Below are positions 16,628-27,221 of a stretch of 64,000 nt of DNA, piece after piece. The stretch's first letter is position 1. Each line of letters starts with the position of its first letter. The DNA is from Citrobacter freundii (GTDB lineage Bacteria > Bacteroidota > Bacteroidia > Chitinophagales > Chitinophagaceae), in the NCBI GenBank assembly GCA_003243445.1, contig QFQQ01000007.1, positions 1 to 64,000 of the forward strand. Direction: 5' to 3'. The notes below the pieces were generated by a model, which had not been told where the DNA came from, ran no database searches, and saw nothing but the letters and a program-made list of their open reading frames with translations. A program made the position numbers and the translations under genes.

Positions 16628-19600
16628 ATGAGACTATTTTTTACCCAAACTGCTCTGACGATTGTTTTACTGCTTGCAGCCCTTATGTGCAGGGCACAGG
16701 GTCAATCTTCCATCCTTGATAAAACGATCACAGTTTCCTTCGTTAATTATGACCTGAAAAAAGTCATTGATGTGATTCAGGCGGAAACGAAGATCAAATT
16801 CATGTACAGTCCCAATGCGATCAACCTGAAACAGTTTGTATCGCTGGAAGCAAAGGACATAAAGCTCCGGAATCTGTTTGAGCAGGTATTTACGCCATTT
16901 GGTATTGATTATAATGTGATCGATAACAGTGTGCTGTTGTTCGCGAGGAAAGCGGCTACATCAGCCGGTCAGGCAGCAGGGTCTGCAACTGATCATACTA
17001 TTACGGGCAGCGTCAGCAATGCGGAAGGGGCGCCACTTGCAGGGGCTTCCGTGATGATCAGGAGTCTGAACAAGGGAACGCGTACCGATGCCGATGGGAA
17101 TTTTTCGCTGGAGGTTCCTGACGATACCGATCTCACTCTCGAGGTGTCTTATGTGGGATACGTTACGCAAACAATCACCGTCACCGGGAACTCCGTGAAA
17201 ATAACACTGCAGAATGCCGTTACGGTAAATGAAGAAGTAGTGGTCACGGCATTGGGGATTTCCAAGAATGCGCGGAAGCTGGGTTATTCACCTACCAACC
17301 TGAACGGCAACCTGTTCAATCAGGCCAGGGAACCGAACATGGCTAACAGCCTTGGTGGTAGAGTCGCAGGGTTGAATGTAAGCGGCGTGAACAGCGGCCC
17401 GGGTGCATCGGCGCGGATCCTTGTCAGGGGTATCAGCAATTTTACTTCCGCTACAGGTCCGATGATCGTGATTGATGGCGTGCCTATGGATAACACGCAA
17501 AAGGGGTCGGCGGGTGTGTACGGCGGTGCGGATATGGGTGATGGTATCTCCAGCATTAATCCGGATGATATCGAAAACATTACCATATTGAAAGGGTCGA
17601 CCGCCTCTGCGTTGTACGGGACCAGGGCTTCAAATGGCGTCATCCAGATCACGACCAAAAGCGGCAAAGGTGCAAAGGGAATTGCAGTAGAGATTAATTC
17701 CAATGTGAGTTTTAACAGCATCATTGATAATACCGATTATCAGCAGGTGTATGGTCATGGTATCAACAATAAAAGACCTACAACATTGGGAGACCTGACC
17801 ACAGCGGGCCTTAATAGCTGGGGTGAAAAGATGGATGGAGAACCGGTTATTGCACAAGACGGTTCAATGCATCCGTACTCACCGGTTGCGGATCAGCAGC
17901 AAAAGTTCTATCGCGTTGCACCGGTTGTGATCAATACAGTCTCATTTGTAAATGGAGGTGAGAGCGGTAATATGCGGTTGTCTTTTTCGCGTGCGGACAA
18001 TCAATCGGTCATACCGAACAGTTCACTGAAAAGATATACGGTCAACCTGAATCTGAATCAAAATATCACCAACAGGCTGAAGCTGCTGTTGATGGCGAAC
18101 TATATCCGGGAAAATGTTTATCACCGTCCTTTCCTGAATGATATGAGCCGGAACCCTAATTTTACGATGGCGGTGCTCCCCGCTAATATCGATCCTGCTT
18201 ATCTGCAGCCCGGTTATAATAGTGTTACCGGTTATGAGAATGCGATGAACTCAGATGGTTACCAGACCAATCCGTGGTTTGCCGCAGAGAAATTTGTTAC
18301 GAACACGACACGCAACAGGTTGATATCCTCCACTACCGTCCGCTATGATATTATGAAGGGGTTGTATGTACATGGCCGGCTGGGACTTGACCTCGTAAAT
18401 GATGGTCTGCTGGATATTGAACCAACGGGAACAGGGTATAAGCGTACCGGTGGACTTGGAGAATTATCCAAAGCGCAGACCACAGAATTGAATGCGGATG
18501 TACTGGCGGGTTATTCAACAAAGCTCTCGGGCGATATCACACTTGACGCTGCAATGGGAGGCAATATGCGGAAATACCAGTATGAAAAAACAGGAACAAA
18601 CGGACAGCAATGGAATACACCGTTCCTGTATGCCGTGTCGAATCTTGCTTTCACGAATCCTGTATATGCTTACACAGAGAAACAAACGAATTCAGGTTAT
18701 TATACGCTGGATCTTTCTTATAAAAGTTGGCTGACGCTCAGCACAACCGGGCGATATGACGTGTTCAGCACATTACCAAAAGGAAAGAGAGGCATCTTCA
18801 CCCCCTCGGTTTCCTCCAGTTTCATCTTCAGCGATCTCTTGCATCTGCCTAAACTGAGTTATGGAAAGCTTCGCTTCTCTTATGCGCAGACAAGCGGTGA
18901 AGCAGATCCGTATCAAACATCGGTGTATTATCAGATACAGCCGGGAACCAATGGAGGTGTGCCGTTTGGAAATATTCTCAGCCAGACTTCTGATGTGAAA
19001 AATCTGCAGCCTTACCGGATGAAAGAATTTGAAGTGGGGATGGAGTTGAAATGGTTCAGGAATCGCCTTGGTCTCGACCTGACTTATTTTAAACGGAGAA
19101 CACAGGGGGAACTGATCGCCAAGACGATCAGTATTGCCACCGGATATACTTCCAGCTACGAACCGCTTGGATCAACAGAGAACAAGGGCATTGAGCTGGT
19201 GCTGAACGGTACGCCTGTGCAAAGCAAACAATTTACCTGGAATGTTTCCTTTAACCTGACAAGCGTAAACAACAAACTCGTAAGTATTGGTGACACGGCG
19301 CAGGGAATCGCTATTGTTAAATCAGGAGAAGGACAATACCGGCCATCAGTTGGTCCATTCAATAACGGTGCGTTCGTGGGAAGCTTGCAGGGTTTGCCGA
19401 TCGGTCAGATCATGGCGTATGATTATTTGTACAGCAAAGGGAAGATCGTGGTGGGTGATAACGGCATTCCGGTAAGAGGCCCGCTGACGCCGATGGGTTC
19501 GGGGCTTCCAAAATACTATGGTGGCATCAATGATGAGATCATCTATAGGAAATTCAATTTCTCCTTCCTGGTTGACTACCGGTTTGGTTGCAAGGTATTG

Positions 19601-20032
19601 TCGGGAACAGATTTCTTCAGTATCTATTATGGTACGAATAAATCAACCTTGCCGGGCCGTGAGACAGGTGTGATCGTTGACGGGGTGACGCGTGATGATA
19701 AGCCGAACAATACGCTGGTGAATGCGCAAAACTATTACCAGGGACTTGCTGCAAATATTTCCACCATTTCCGTATTTGATGGCAGCTTTATCAAGCTCCG
19801 GCAGGTGGTGCTCGGTTATACATTGCCTGACCGTTGGTTCAATAAATCTCCGCTTCAATCGATCAATGTTTCTTTTGCAGCACGCAACCTGCTTACTCTA
19901 CTCAAGCATACAGTAAATTTTGATCCTGAAGATAACTTTTCTGCGTTGCCAGGCAACGCTGGTTTGCAGGGTGGAGGCATTCCTCAAACAAGGACGTATG
20001 GCGTAAACGTCAACGTTAAATTCAAAAAATAA
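16628..20032 (+). CDS. SusC/RagA-family TonB-dependent receptor with STN domain
   Basis: An outer-membrane nutrient transporter of 1134 residues. Order: signal peptide about 1-24, STN domain about 30-120 (VSFVNYDLKKVIDVIQ), carboxypeptidase-D-like domain about 124-200 (ITGSVSNAEGAPLAGASVMI), plug about 215-330 with the SusC signatures (LVRGISNFTSATGPMIVIDG, DIENITILKGSTASALYG, NGVIQITTKSG), then a 22-strand barrel. The STN domain is the part that contacts FecR in trans-envelope signalling, so the receptor likely controls its own operon through the upstream sigma/anti-sigma pair. SusD follows after 24 bases. Confidence 0.96.
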   Translation: MRLFFTQTALTIVLLLAALMCRAQGQSSILDKTITVSFVNYDLKKVIDVIQAETKIKFMYSPNAINLKQFVSLEAKDIKLRNLFEQVFTPFGIDYNVIDNSVLLFARKAATSAGQAAGSATDHTITGSVSNAEGAPLAGASVMIRSLNKGTRTDADGNFSLEVPDDTDLTLEVSYVGYVTQTITVTGNSVKITLQNAVTVNEEVVVTALGISKNARKLGYSPTNLNGNLFNQAREPNMANSLGGRVAGLNVSGVNSGPGASARILVRGISNFTSATGPMIVIDGVPMDNTQKGSAGVYGGADMGDGISSINPDDIENITILKGSTASALYGTRASNGVIQITTKSGKGAKGIAVEINSNVSFNSIIDNTDYQQVYGHGINNKRPTTLGDLTTAGLNSWGEKMDGEPVIAQDGSMHPYSPVADQQQKFYRVAPVVINTVSFVNGGESGNMRLSFSRADNQSVIPNSSLKRYTVNLNLNQNITNRLKLLLMANYIRENVYHRPFLNDMSRNPNFTMAVLPANIDPAYLQPGYNSVTGYENAMNSDGYQTNPWFAAEKFVTNTTRNRLISSTTVRYDIMKGLYVHGRLGLDLVNDGLLDIEPTGTGYKRTGGLGELSKAQTTELNADVLAGYSTKLSGDITLDAAMGGNMRKYQYEKTGTNGQQWNTPFLYAVSNLAFTNPVYAYTEKQTNSGYYTLDLSYKSWLTLSTTGRYDVFSTLPKGKRGIFTPSVSSSFIFSDLLHLPKLSYGKLRFSYAQTSGEADPYQTSVYYQIQPGTNGGVPFGNILSQTSDVKNLQPYRMKEFEVGMELKWFRNRLGLDLTYFKRRTQGELIAKTISIATGYTSSYEPLGSTENKGIELVLNGTPVQSKQFTWNVSFNLTSVNNKLVSIGDTAQGIAIVKSGEGQYRPSVGPFNNGAFVGSLQGLPIGQIMAYDYLYSKGKIVVGDNGIPVRGPLTPMGSGLPKYYGGINDEIIYRKFNFSFLVDYRFGCKVLSGTDFFSIYYGTNKSTLPGRETGVIVDGVTRDDKPNNTLVNAQNYYQGLAANISTISVFDGSFIKLRQVVLGYTLPDRWFNKSPLQSINVSFAARNLLTLLKHTVNFDPEDNFSALPGNAGLQGGGIPQTRTYGVNVNVKFKK

Positions 20033-20056
20033 AAAGGTTTATATAACAACACCATT

Positions 20057-21694
20057 ATGAAGAGGACCTTTTTTAACACGATACTTGCTCCGGGTATAAC
20101 CATGCTGCTCCTGCTGGTATACTTATCCGGATGTTCTAAAAAATTTGATGAGATTAATACTGATCCGAGTAAAGCCAGTCAGCTGGACTTCGATCCCAAT
20201 TACCTCTTCACTACGGCGCAGCTGGGTTATGGTAATGTAACAGAATATCAGCTGTACGAATTCTCCTGTATGACGCAACTCTTTGCATCTACCTTTGACT
20301 ATTACGGTGGCGGAGATAAATATGATCAGCAGTTGACTGCATATAACACGCGCTTTTTTATTGATGGTATGACGCAGGCGGCGCAATTAACGGAAGCGCA
20401 AAGCCTGGGTGAAAAGGACCCGGAGAAATATCATAACCTTTCACAGCTATGCCGCATCTTCCGGGTGCTGATCATGCAACGCATTACGGATGTATATGGG
20501 GATATACCATACTTCCAGGCCGGTCAGGGTAAGAATGGTGTTCTTTATCCCGTGTATGACGCACAGGAAGCGATCTACAAAGACATGCTTGTTACTTTGG
20601 ATGATGCCATTCAGAAACTGGATGCAAATAAGCCGCTTGCAACGGGTGACCTGTTATATGCCGGGGATATCGATCAGTGGAAAAAGTTTGGTTATTCGAT
20701 CATGCTCAGGGTAGCGATGCGGTTGAGCAAGGTTGCGTCTGAGCTCGCAAGGCAATATGCGGAAAAAGCTGCGAAGAACACATTTGCATCCATTGCTGAT
20801 AATGCAATTGTCAAACTGGAAGGCGGTCCTAACGAGGCGACGATCAACCGCACGGCGAATGCTATTGGATTGAACGATTTCCAGGAGATCCGCTGGAGCA
20901 AGACGTTCATTGATTACCTGAAGAGCAGCGGTGATCCGCGCCTTTACGCGCTTACGGAAAAAGCGGATACCGGGCTAGCCTATAACCAATCGCTTGCGCG
21001 CCCAGGATTGCGTTACACCACGCAGGATCCTACACCCACCGGCTCTTTGCACGAGGTACCGATCGGCATGCCGAACGGACACGATATCAGCGGTGCCTAC
21101 TCGATCACTACGGCTCCAGGTTATCCCGGACCAACCGGCACGGGTGACAATGCGAGTCCATTGGGCAACTATGCGCGTCCGAGAATGGATGTATTCACCA
21201 GGAAGAACCTGCCCGTATTCCTGGTTACCTACAGCCAGACAGAACTATTGCTGGCGGAAGCCAAGATCAGGGGATGGGATGTCGGTGCTGTTACAGCTGC
21301 ACAGCATTTTCAGAATGGGGTACAGGCAGCATTGCAGGCTTTGCCGCAATGGGATGCTGCGCTGACTATTCCTGCTGATACAATCACGCAGTTCATGAGC
21401 AAACGTATACTGGATGAATCATCTCCAGAACATTCCCTGCAGATGATCAATGCAGAATATTGGGCTGCCTCCATCTTTGATTTTACGGAAGCGTGGAGCA
21501 ACTGGCGGCGGAGCAATTATCCATTGCTGACACCGGTGAATTACCCTGGAAATATTTCCGATGGAGCAATTCCGCGGCGATTGCCTTATCCGCCGACAGA
21601 GAATGCTACCAATCCTGCAAATTACCGCATTGCGATCCGGCAACTGGGAGGAAGTGATCTTTCGTCTGCGCGGGTGTGGTGGGATAAACAATAG
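20057..21694 (+). CDS. SusD/RagB-family surface lipoprotein (SusD-like_2 type)
   Basis: The lipid-anchored lid of the SusCD importer, 545 residues. The lipobox (VYLSGC, Cys near 27) follows a hydrophobic signal; the mature start KKFDEINTDPSKA is typical of the SusD_2 subgroup. TPR-like helical repeats include the QRITDVYGDIPYF and LLYAGDIDQWKKFGYSIMLR segments, and the C-terminal part has the LPVFLVTYSQTELLLAEAKIRGW helix found in SusD proteins. It binds the glycan or peptide ligand at the cell surface together with the SusC protein encoded just upstream. Confidence 0.95.
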   Translation: MKRTFFNTILAPGITMLLLLVYLSGCSKKFDEINTDPSKASQLDFDPNYLFTTAQLGYGNVTEYQLYEFSCMTQLFASTFDYYGGGDKYDQQLTAYNTRFFIDGMTQAAQLTEAQSLGEKDPEKYHNLSQLCRIFRVLIMQRITDVYGDIPYFQAGQGKNGVLYPVYDAQEAIYKDMLVTLDDAIQKLDANKPLATGDLLYAGDIDQWKKFGYSIMLRVAMRLSKVASELARQYAEKAAKNTFASIADNAIVKLEGGPNEATINRTANAIGLNDFQEIRWSKTFIDYLKSSGDPRLYALTEKADTGLAYNQSLARPGLRYTTQDPTPTGSLHEVPIGMPNGHDISGAYSITTAPGYPGPTGTGDNASPLGNYARPRMDVFTRKNLPVFLVTYSQTELLLAEAKIRGWDVGAVTAAQHFQNGVQAALQALPQWDAALTIPADTITQFMSKRILDESSPEHSLQMINAEYWAASIFDFTEAWSNWRRSNYPLLTPVNYPGNISDGAIPRRLPYPPTENATNPANYRIAIRQLGGSDLSSARVWWDKQ

Positions 21695-21735
21695 GTGTGT
21701 TGCTATAAATCTTTATCGATAACTCAATTGTCATT

Positions 21736-22791
21736 ATGAAAGAATATATTTTCTTGATTGCTGTCTCACTGCTGCTGATGATGAGTGCCTGTGTGAAGGT
21801 AAAGACAAGCAGGGATTTTCCGCCGCTGAGAGATGGCGCCGTGGTTGAACTGACTGCCAGTGAAATTGCCTGGCTGGAGCAGATCGCGAAAGAGAAAAGA
21901 GATTCGATCCGCATTGCGGATTCGATCACGGCAGCCGGAGGAAATGCAGATCCCAATTCTTTGTTTCATAAAACCGGTCTGATCGTGGCACTGGTGGAAG
22001 TGAATGATCACTATTTCCCTAACGTACTTTGTTTTAAAGATGAAAACGGCAAGCCGGTGATCGATCTGGCGTTTCCTTTTTCCGCCAATATCAATATCGA
22101 CCCCGGAACCGGCAAGGCCTACGTGTATTACAATCAGCAACATCAGGAGATGCTCAGGGACAAGATCTTCACAAGAGTAAAGAATGGAGGTGTGCCTATC
22201 GGTTTGTCGATACTTGGTAATCACGATGCAGCAGGCTGGAGCAATTTCCGCAACCTCGGTGAAGCGACAGATTTTGCAAGGAAGGTTGCTTTTGAAGTCA
22301 GGCGAAATGGTTTTTCCGCGGTATTATCTGATGATGAATATTCAGACTATCAGCCTGGCGCCGATCCCAACTCTTACCTGATGGCGATGTCAGAGATCAA
22401 GCGCTTGTTGCCGGATATCTATCTGTGTTATTATCCGCTCGGCACTGGCGGTGGCTCCTGGAACGGAAAGAAAATGGGCGAGATCGCGGATGCCTGTTTC
22501 CCGGATTATGGACAACCGATAGAGACTGGGCTTGACTTTAATTTTCCGAAGAAAGGATGTTTTCAATCATTCAATGGATGGGCGCCCGGTACAAACGAAG
22601 CCAGGCAGATAAAGGATCAGGGATACGGAGGCGTGATGATCTTTAATCTTGGCGGAAGTGCGCCTACCATACTGAACGGTGTTGCCGCAGGATTAAAAGG
22701 AAAGCAGGTAAGTGTCGAAAGCGGATGCCTGGACGGACGCGCGTATGATTTTGTCAACACAAGAAATCCTGATGGGACGCCAAGATGGTAG
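21736..22791 (+). CDS. GH18 Endo-F/H-like lipoprotein with altered catalytic motif
   Basis: A 351-residue lipoprotein (lipobox LLMMSAC, Cys 19) with a glycoside hydrolase 18 fold of the endo-beta-N-acetylglucosaminidase type: a GLIVALVEVNDHYFP strand, GLSILGNHDAAGWSNF and the FSAVLSDDEYSDY strand. Endo-F enzymes normally read DGxDxDDE here; in this protein the first two acids are S194 and L197, while D199 and the proposed acid/base E201 are kept. It may cleave or only bind N-glycan or chitin-like chains. Its place directly after susCD is typical of N-glycan loci. Activity is uncertain. Confidence 0.85.
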   Translation: MKEYIFLIAVSLLLMMSACVKVKTSRDFPPLRDGAVVELTASEIAWLEQIAKEKRDSIRIADSITAAGGNADPNSLFHKTGLIVALVEVNDHYFPNVLCFKDENGKPVIDLAFPFSANINIDPGTGKAYVYYNQQHQEMLRDKIFTRVKNGGVPIGLSILGNHDAAGWSNFRNLGEATDFARKVAFEVRRNGFSAVLSDDEYSDYQPGADPNSYLMAMSEIKRLLPDIYLCYYPLGTGGGSWNGKKMGEIADACFPDYGQPIETGLDFNFPKKGCFQSFNGWAPGTNEARQIKDQGYGGVMIFNLGGSAPTILNGVAAGLKGKQVSVESGCLDGRAYDFVNTRNPDGTPRW

Positions 22792-22862
22792 AGGATAATA
22801 TCTTCTTAAGTCCCGGATCATTCAACTCACCAACCAGTAGCCACCCGTAAAAGCAACCAATC

Positions 22863-25800
22863 ATGATGAAGCGATCGTTTCACGTTGTGATATGTAAATT
22901 TTCGATGCTGTTCAGCTCCCTGCTGGTCGGTGGACTCGCACACGCCCAACAGAATATTTTCAGTCCGGCGAATGTTGTGGCTATTACTTCGACGCCGGCA
23001 AACAATAATCTTGATAAACTGAACAATGGCAATACGTCGTCGTCGGACTATATTGACTTTTTTACCAGTGATCCTGTTAAGATCACTTTTGAATTGAAGA
23101 CAGCTTCTGTACTTAAAACGTATCAGGTTTATTTCTATAGCTCCGGCTATGCGGCTGATAGCGTTAAGGTCTCTGCGTCCAATGATGGTTCGGATTGGTA
23201 TTTACTTGATACGGGATCCGCAGATGCCAGCTTAGTATCAGGTGTTGTGTCCAACGCTGGAGCCTACAGATTTTATCAGTTTATTTTCACCGGCATTCAT
23301 AATGAAGATCTGTCGCCGTTGGAAATAATGGCGGATAATGGCGTACTGGTCGCTCCAGAGCTGACCATTGCTCCACAGGAGCGCGGTGATCAGGCAGTGC
23401 TATCATGGATGCAGGTGATGAATGCAAACGGCATCAGTACAGGTAAGTATGAGGTGCAACGTTCTAAAGACGGAACAAACTTCTCGCCGCTGACGACCAT
23501 CGGTGGCGCTAACATTTCTTATACCGATACAGGTCTTGCCCGGTCTACTTCATACTGGTATATGGTAAGAGCGCTGTTGCCTGATCAGTCTGTTTCATCT
23601 TTTTCCAATGTAGTGAAGATCACTACAACCGACGATACATTGCGGAGTGCTCCTGCATTGGGTGCGAGTGCTGATCTTATACAAAGTAATATTGCTCATT
23701 TATCCTGGTCCTTGATCATTGGCGGACCCGGTGGCTTTGATGTAGAGCGTTCTGTTGATGGTACGAACTTCACCCGCATTCAGCGTCTGGATAAGTCCGT
23801 CGCATCTTTTAATGACAGCTCTCTGCTGAGCGATACCAAATACTGGTACCGTGTGCGGGCATACAATGATATTTCTGTTTCGCCTTATTCTGACAGCAAG
23901 ATGATCACTAGTATCAACGATTCACTGCTTGCGGCGCCGGTGCTGAATGCTGTTGCTATCACTGCTCAGCAAGCCCAGTTGTCATGGACGCAGACGCCGC
24001 TTTCCAATGATGCTGACGCAACAAGAAATAAACAAAGTGGTTTTCAAATCGAGCGATCAACAGATGGCATAAACTTTACGCCACTCGGACTGAATGGACG
24101 CGTGAACAGGAATACCATGAGCTTCGCAGATGAAACGCTGTCTGCCAATACCCATTACTGGTACCGGGTCAGTGCGTTCAATTATCTTGGTACATCGCCC
24201 TATTCGGTGGTAGTTGAGGTGACCACAACTAACTCCATAGGAACATTGGTTGATATTACGGATGATGGCGGTCGTCTTTCAGCAAGCGCTGATAACTGGG
24301 GTGGACCGACAGCCAACGAGGGCTCACTCAAGCTGATTGATAATAATCTCAGTACAAAATGGCTGGTGTTTAACTCGGAAGTCAGTGGCGACTTGTCTGC
24401 TGTTTACAAGCCAACCGGTTCTTATGTAATAACGTCTTATGCAATCACTACGGGCAGTGACGCTCCGGGGCGCGACCCGGGTAGTTGGCGCGTGGAGGGC
24501 TCTGCGGACAGTACAAACTGGACCTTGCTGGATAATCGTAGTGGAGAATTAGGGTACGCGGTGCCAAGAGGTGAAACGGTGAAGTACCTGCTTGCTCAGC
24601 CTGGGACGATACCTTACAAATATTACCGTATCACTTTTACCGGCAATAATAATTCTTCCGATGGCGTGCGTTTCCAGGTCGCGGAGTGGCAGATCTTCGG
24701 TATATCATCCAGTATGCTGGATGTACCGGGTGCCCTTTCTGTGAGTGGCACCACATTAAGCGGTGTGGCATTGCAATGGCAGAAGATATCGCCTGATAAT
24801 GTTTCGATGCTGGAGTTGCAACGATCCGGAGATGGACTGTACTTTCAGACGATCGACAGTCTTACTCCTGATAAAACTTCTTTTACTGACCAGCTGCTGT
24901 ATGACAGCGCGACTTATTTCTATCGCATCAGGTCTGTCGGGCAATCTGTGACGGATCTCTCCGGATGGTCTAATGTGGTAAAAGCCACTACATCCTTTGT
25001 GCCTGGTGTGCCGCTTGGTCCGGTTGATCTGTCGCTCCTATTGAATAGCGATACGATCATCGGCCTTTCCTGGATCGACCGGTCTTATAATGAGACAGTG
25101 TTTGAAGTGGAGCGTTCGCTGGATAGTATCACCTTCACACCACTGCGGACATTGCCCGCGAATACCACCGCGTTTGCCGATTCATCTGTTCGGCCGGGAA
25201 CCTATTTTTATTATCGTGTGCGTGCAAAAAATACGCAGGGAGTTTCTGCTTATTCTTTTGTGTTGAAAGTGCTGAGTTCGGGGCAGAATACGACCCCACT
25301 GACAACCTTGCCTGTCATTCCGGGAAATCTATGTACGGGTGCCGGTACCTATCGCTTTTCATTTAGCGGTATCAGTGCAGGTCCTGCTTATGAAAGTATT
25401 CAAAAGTTACGGGTGAGCAATGTTGTTGCAAACAGATCGCCCGGCGACACCTTGAGTGCGAAGCTGCTGACGCAGTTCACTTTCGATCCGGCAGTTAACA
25501 ACGGAGTAGTCAACTATGGATTTGCGACAACCGGATCAGCCAAAGCCGGTGATTCAGCCATCATTATTGTGACGATCAAGGACGATGGCGGTACGAATAG
25601 TTTTGGGGTTGACAGTGTGGAGGTGCCTGTTAAGTTTTACTTTGTTCCGTTCTCTGTTAGCATTACATCAGATAAGGACACGTCTGTTCCCCGTTATGCA
25701 TTGGTGACGCTGAAAGCAGCGAGCAATTTCCCCGGTACCACTACTTATCAGTGGGCGAATGCGGATGGCATCGAAGGAAGTACGAGTAGTCTGGTGCTGC

Positions 25801-26168
25801 GTGTAAGGCCTACAAGGGCGACTACCTATACCGTAACGGCCACTTCATCAGGCGGATGCCAGGCAACCTCGAGTATCACTATTGCACCACCATCCGGTAC
25901 AGTAAGGATCAGCAATGTGCTTACGCCAAACGGCGATGGCAAGAATGACCGGTGGATCATCTGGGGAATTGAAAACAAACCGGATAACAGCGTGAAGGTG
26001 TTTGACAGAGCTGGCCGCCTCATTTATAGTCAGAGAAATTATTCCAATAACTGGGATGGCCGATACCAGGGCAAACTGCTGGAAGAAGGTGCTTATTACT
26101 ATGTGGTGGATTTTGGTGATGGCCAGCAACCAGCAACGGGAATGTTGAACATTATTCACGCACATTAA
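22863..26168 (+). CDS. Large secreted Fn3/discoidin-type protein with T9SS type-B sorting domain
   Basis: A 1101-residue exported protein. A signal peptide (1-28, ending AHA) is followed by an F5/8-type-C-like domain (about 35-160), three fibronectin type III repeats (about 165-455), a second F5/8-C-like domain (about 459-613), two more Fn3 repeats (to about 802), an Ig/PKD-like part (about 930-1010) and the C-terminal gliding-motility-associated domain (about 1014-1101) with LTPNGDGKNDRW, NSVKVFDRAGRLIY and NNWDG. The last domain is the type-B signal for type IX secretion, so the protein is a surface-anchored carbohydrate-binding adhesin or scaffold. It lies between the GH18 and PorP/SprF genes. 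Confidence 0.92.
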   Translation: MMKRSFHVVICKFSMLFSSLLVGGLAHAQQNIFSPANVVAITSTPANNNLDKLNNGNTSSSDYIDFFTSDPVKITFELKTASVLKTYQVYFYSSGYAADSVKVSASNDGSDWYLLDTGSADASLVSGVVSNAGAYRFYQFIFTGIHNEDLSPLEIMADNGVLVAPELTIAPQERGDQAVLSWMQVMNANGISTGKYEVQRSKDGTNFSPLTTIGGANISYTDTGLARSTSYWYMVRALLPDQSVSSFSNVVKITTTDDTLRSAPALGASADLIQSNIAHLSWSLIIGGPGGFDVERSVDGTNFTRIQRLDKSVASFNDSSLLSDTKYWYRVRAYNDISVSPYSDSKMITSINDSLLAAPVLNAVAITAQQAQLSWTQTPLSNDADATRNKQSGFQIERSTDGINFTPLGLNGRVNRNTMSFADETLSANTHYWYRVSAFNYLGTSPYSVVVEVTTTNSIGTLVDITDDGGRLSASADNWGGPTANEGSLKLIDNNLSTKWLVFNSEVSGDLSAVYKPTGSYVITSYAITTGSDAPGRDPGSWRVEGSADSTNWTLLDNRSGELGYAVPRGETVKYLLAQPGTIPYKYYRITFTGNNNSSDGVRFQVAEWQIFGISSSMLDVPGALSVSGTTLSGVALQWQKISPDNVSMLELQRSGDGLYFQTIDSLTPDKTSFTDQLLYDSATYFYRIRSVGQSVTDLSGWSNVVKATTSFVPGVPLGPVDLSLLLNSDTIIGLSWIDRSYNETVFEVERSLDSITFTPLRTLPANTTAFADSSVRPGTYFYYRVRAKNTQGVSAYSFVLKVLSSGQNTTPLTTLPVIPGNLCTGAGTYRFSFSGISAGPAYESIQKLRVSNVVANRSPGDTLSAKLLTQFTFDPAVNNGVVNYGFATTGSAKAGDSAIIIVTIKDDGGTNSFGVDSVEVPVKFYFVPFSVSITSDKDTSVPRYALVTLKAASNFPGTTTYQWANADGIEGSTSSLVLRVRPTRATTYTVTATSSGGCQATSSITIAPPSGTVRISNVLTPNGDGKNDRWIIWGIENKPDNSVKVFDRAGRLIYSQRNYSNNWDGRYQGKLLEEGAYYYVVDFGDGQQPATGMLNIIHAH

Positions 26169-26193
26169 TGTTACGAACCATAAAAGAAAGCCG

Positions 26194-27084
26194 ATGAAAA
26201 AAAGTTCATTTATAAAATATGCGGGTGTGCTGTTATCGGGAATGTTGTTTTTTCAAAAGGGGATCTCCCAATTGAACATACCCGGCACAGGATATTTCCA
26301 AAATCAATATTTATTGAATCCGGCCATGAGCGGACAAACAGCAAAGCAGGTCCGTTTTGGTATGGGCTATCAGCAATCAGGGAATATTAAAGACGGCCCA
26401 CAGACATATTACCTGACGGGTGACTATGGATTTAATGAAAGGGTGGGAGCAGGGATCAACCTGTTCTATGATAAAGCCGGTCTTGTTAATACGTACAAGG
26501 TGATGGGGACGTATTCTTATCACATTCCGCTGGATGAACGCCATCAACTTCATTTCGGTCTCTCCGCCGGAGGTGTGCAGCACCGGCTGAATAACCGGAG
26601 CATTTCCGGAGACCTGGATGATCCGTTGCTGTATAACTATAATGATCAATTCATGCGTTTCGAAGCGGATTTTGGAATGGCTTATACAGATGGTAAACTG
26701 ACTGTTCAGGCAGCAGCTCCGAACCTGGTTTCCACATTCCGCAAAGGAGATAAGGATCTTGTGAACCGGGCATTGTTCTTCGGCACGGTTTCTTACAGGT
26801 TGAATTTATCGGACGATAATGAAGACTGGTCGGTCGAACCAAAAGTTGCTTATCGTGGTATCAAGGGGATCAAGAGTATAATAGATGCCGGCGCGAACCT
26901 GACCTATAAAGATATAGTGAATGTTTTTGGAATGTACCATACGAATAAAAGTGCATCGGCTGGGGTAGGATTGAAAGTGTCCAATGTTGTGCAGGTTACT
27001 GCCTTGTACAATACACAGGCGAGTGAATTCAAAACATATTCAGGCGGAGATTATGCAATAGGTTTATTGATACAACTTGACTAA
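26194..27084 (+). CDS. PorP/SprF-family type IX secretion outer-membrane protein
   Basis: An outer-membrane beta-barrel protein of 296 residues with a signal peptide (about 1-25, ending GIS). The family start is visible: YFQNQYLLNPAMSGQ, then FGMGYQQSGNI and TYYLTGDYG. SprF-like proteins are the dedicated partners of SprB-type cargo with type-B sorting domains; here the gene follows such a cargo gene by 25 bases, so this is almost certainly its attachment or export partner. Confidence 0.93.
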   Translation: MKKSSFIKYAGVLLSGMLFFQKGISQLNIPGTGYFQNQYLLNPAMSGQTAKQVRFGMGYQQSGNIKDGPQTYYLTGDYGFNERVGAGINLFYDKAGLVNTYKVMGTYSYHIPLDERHQLHFGLSAGGVQHRLNNRSISGDLDDPLLYNYNDQFMRFEADFGMAYTDGKLTVQAAAPNLVSTFRKGDKDLVNRALFFGTVSYRLNLSDDNEDWSVEPKVAYRGIKGIKSIIDAGANLTYKDIVNVFGMYHTNKSASAGVGLKVSNVVQVTALYNTQASEFKTYSGGDYAIGLLIQLD

Positions 27085-27221
27085 GCCTGTTCATTGAAGA
27101 ACTAAAAGCAGACCGTTCACTATAGTAGAAGGCTGAAGTTTGATGATTAATGTTCATTTGCGTTCAATGGTAACACTCACTTACCGCGTCAGATTGAGTT
27201 TTGTAAAACCTGTGGGTGTTT

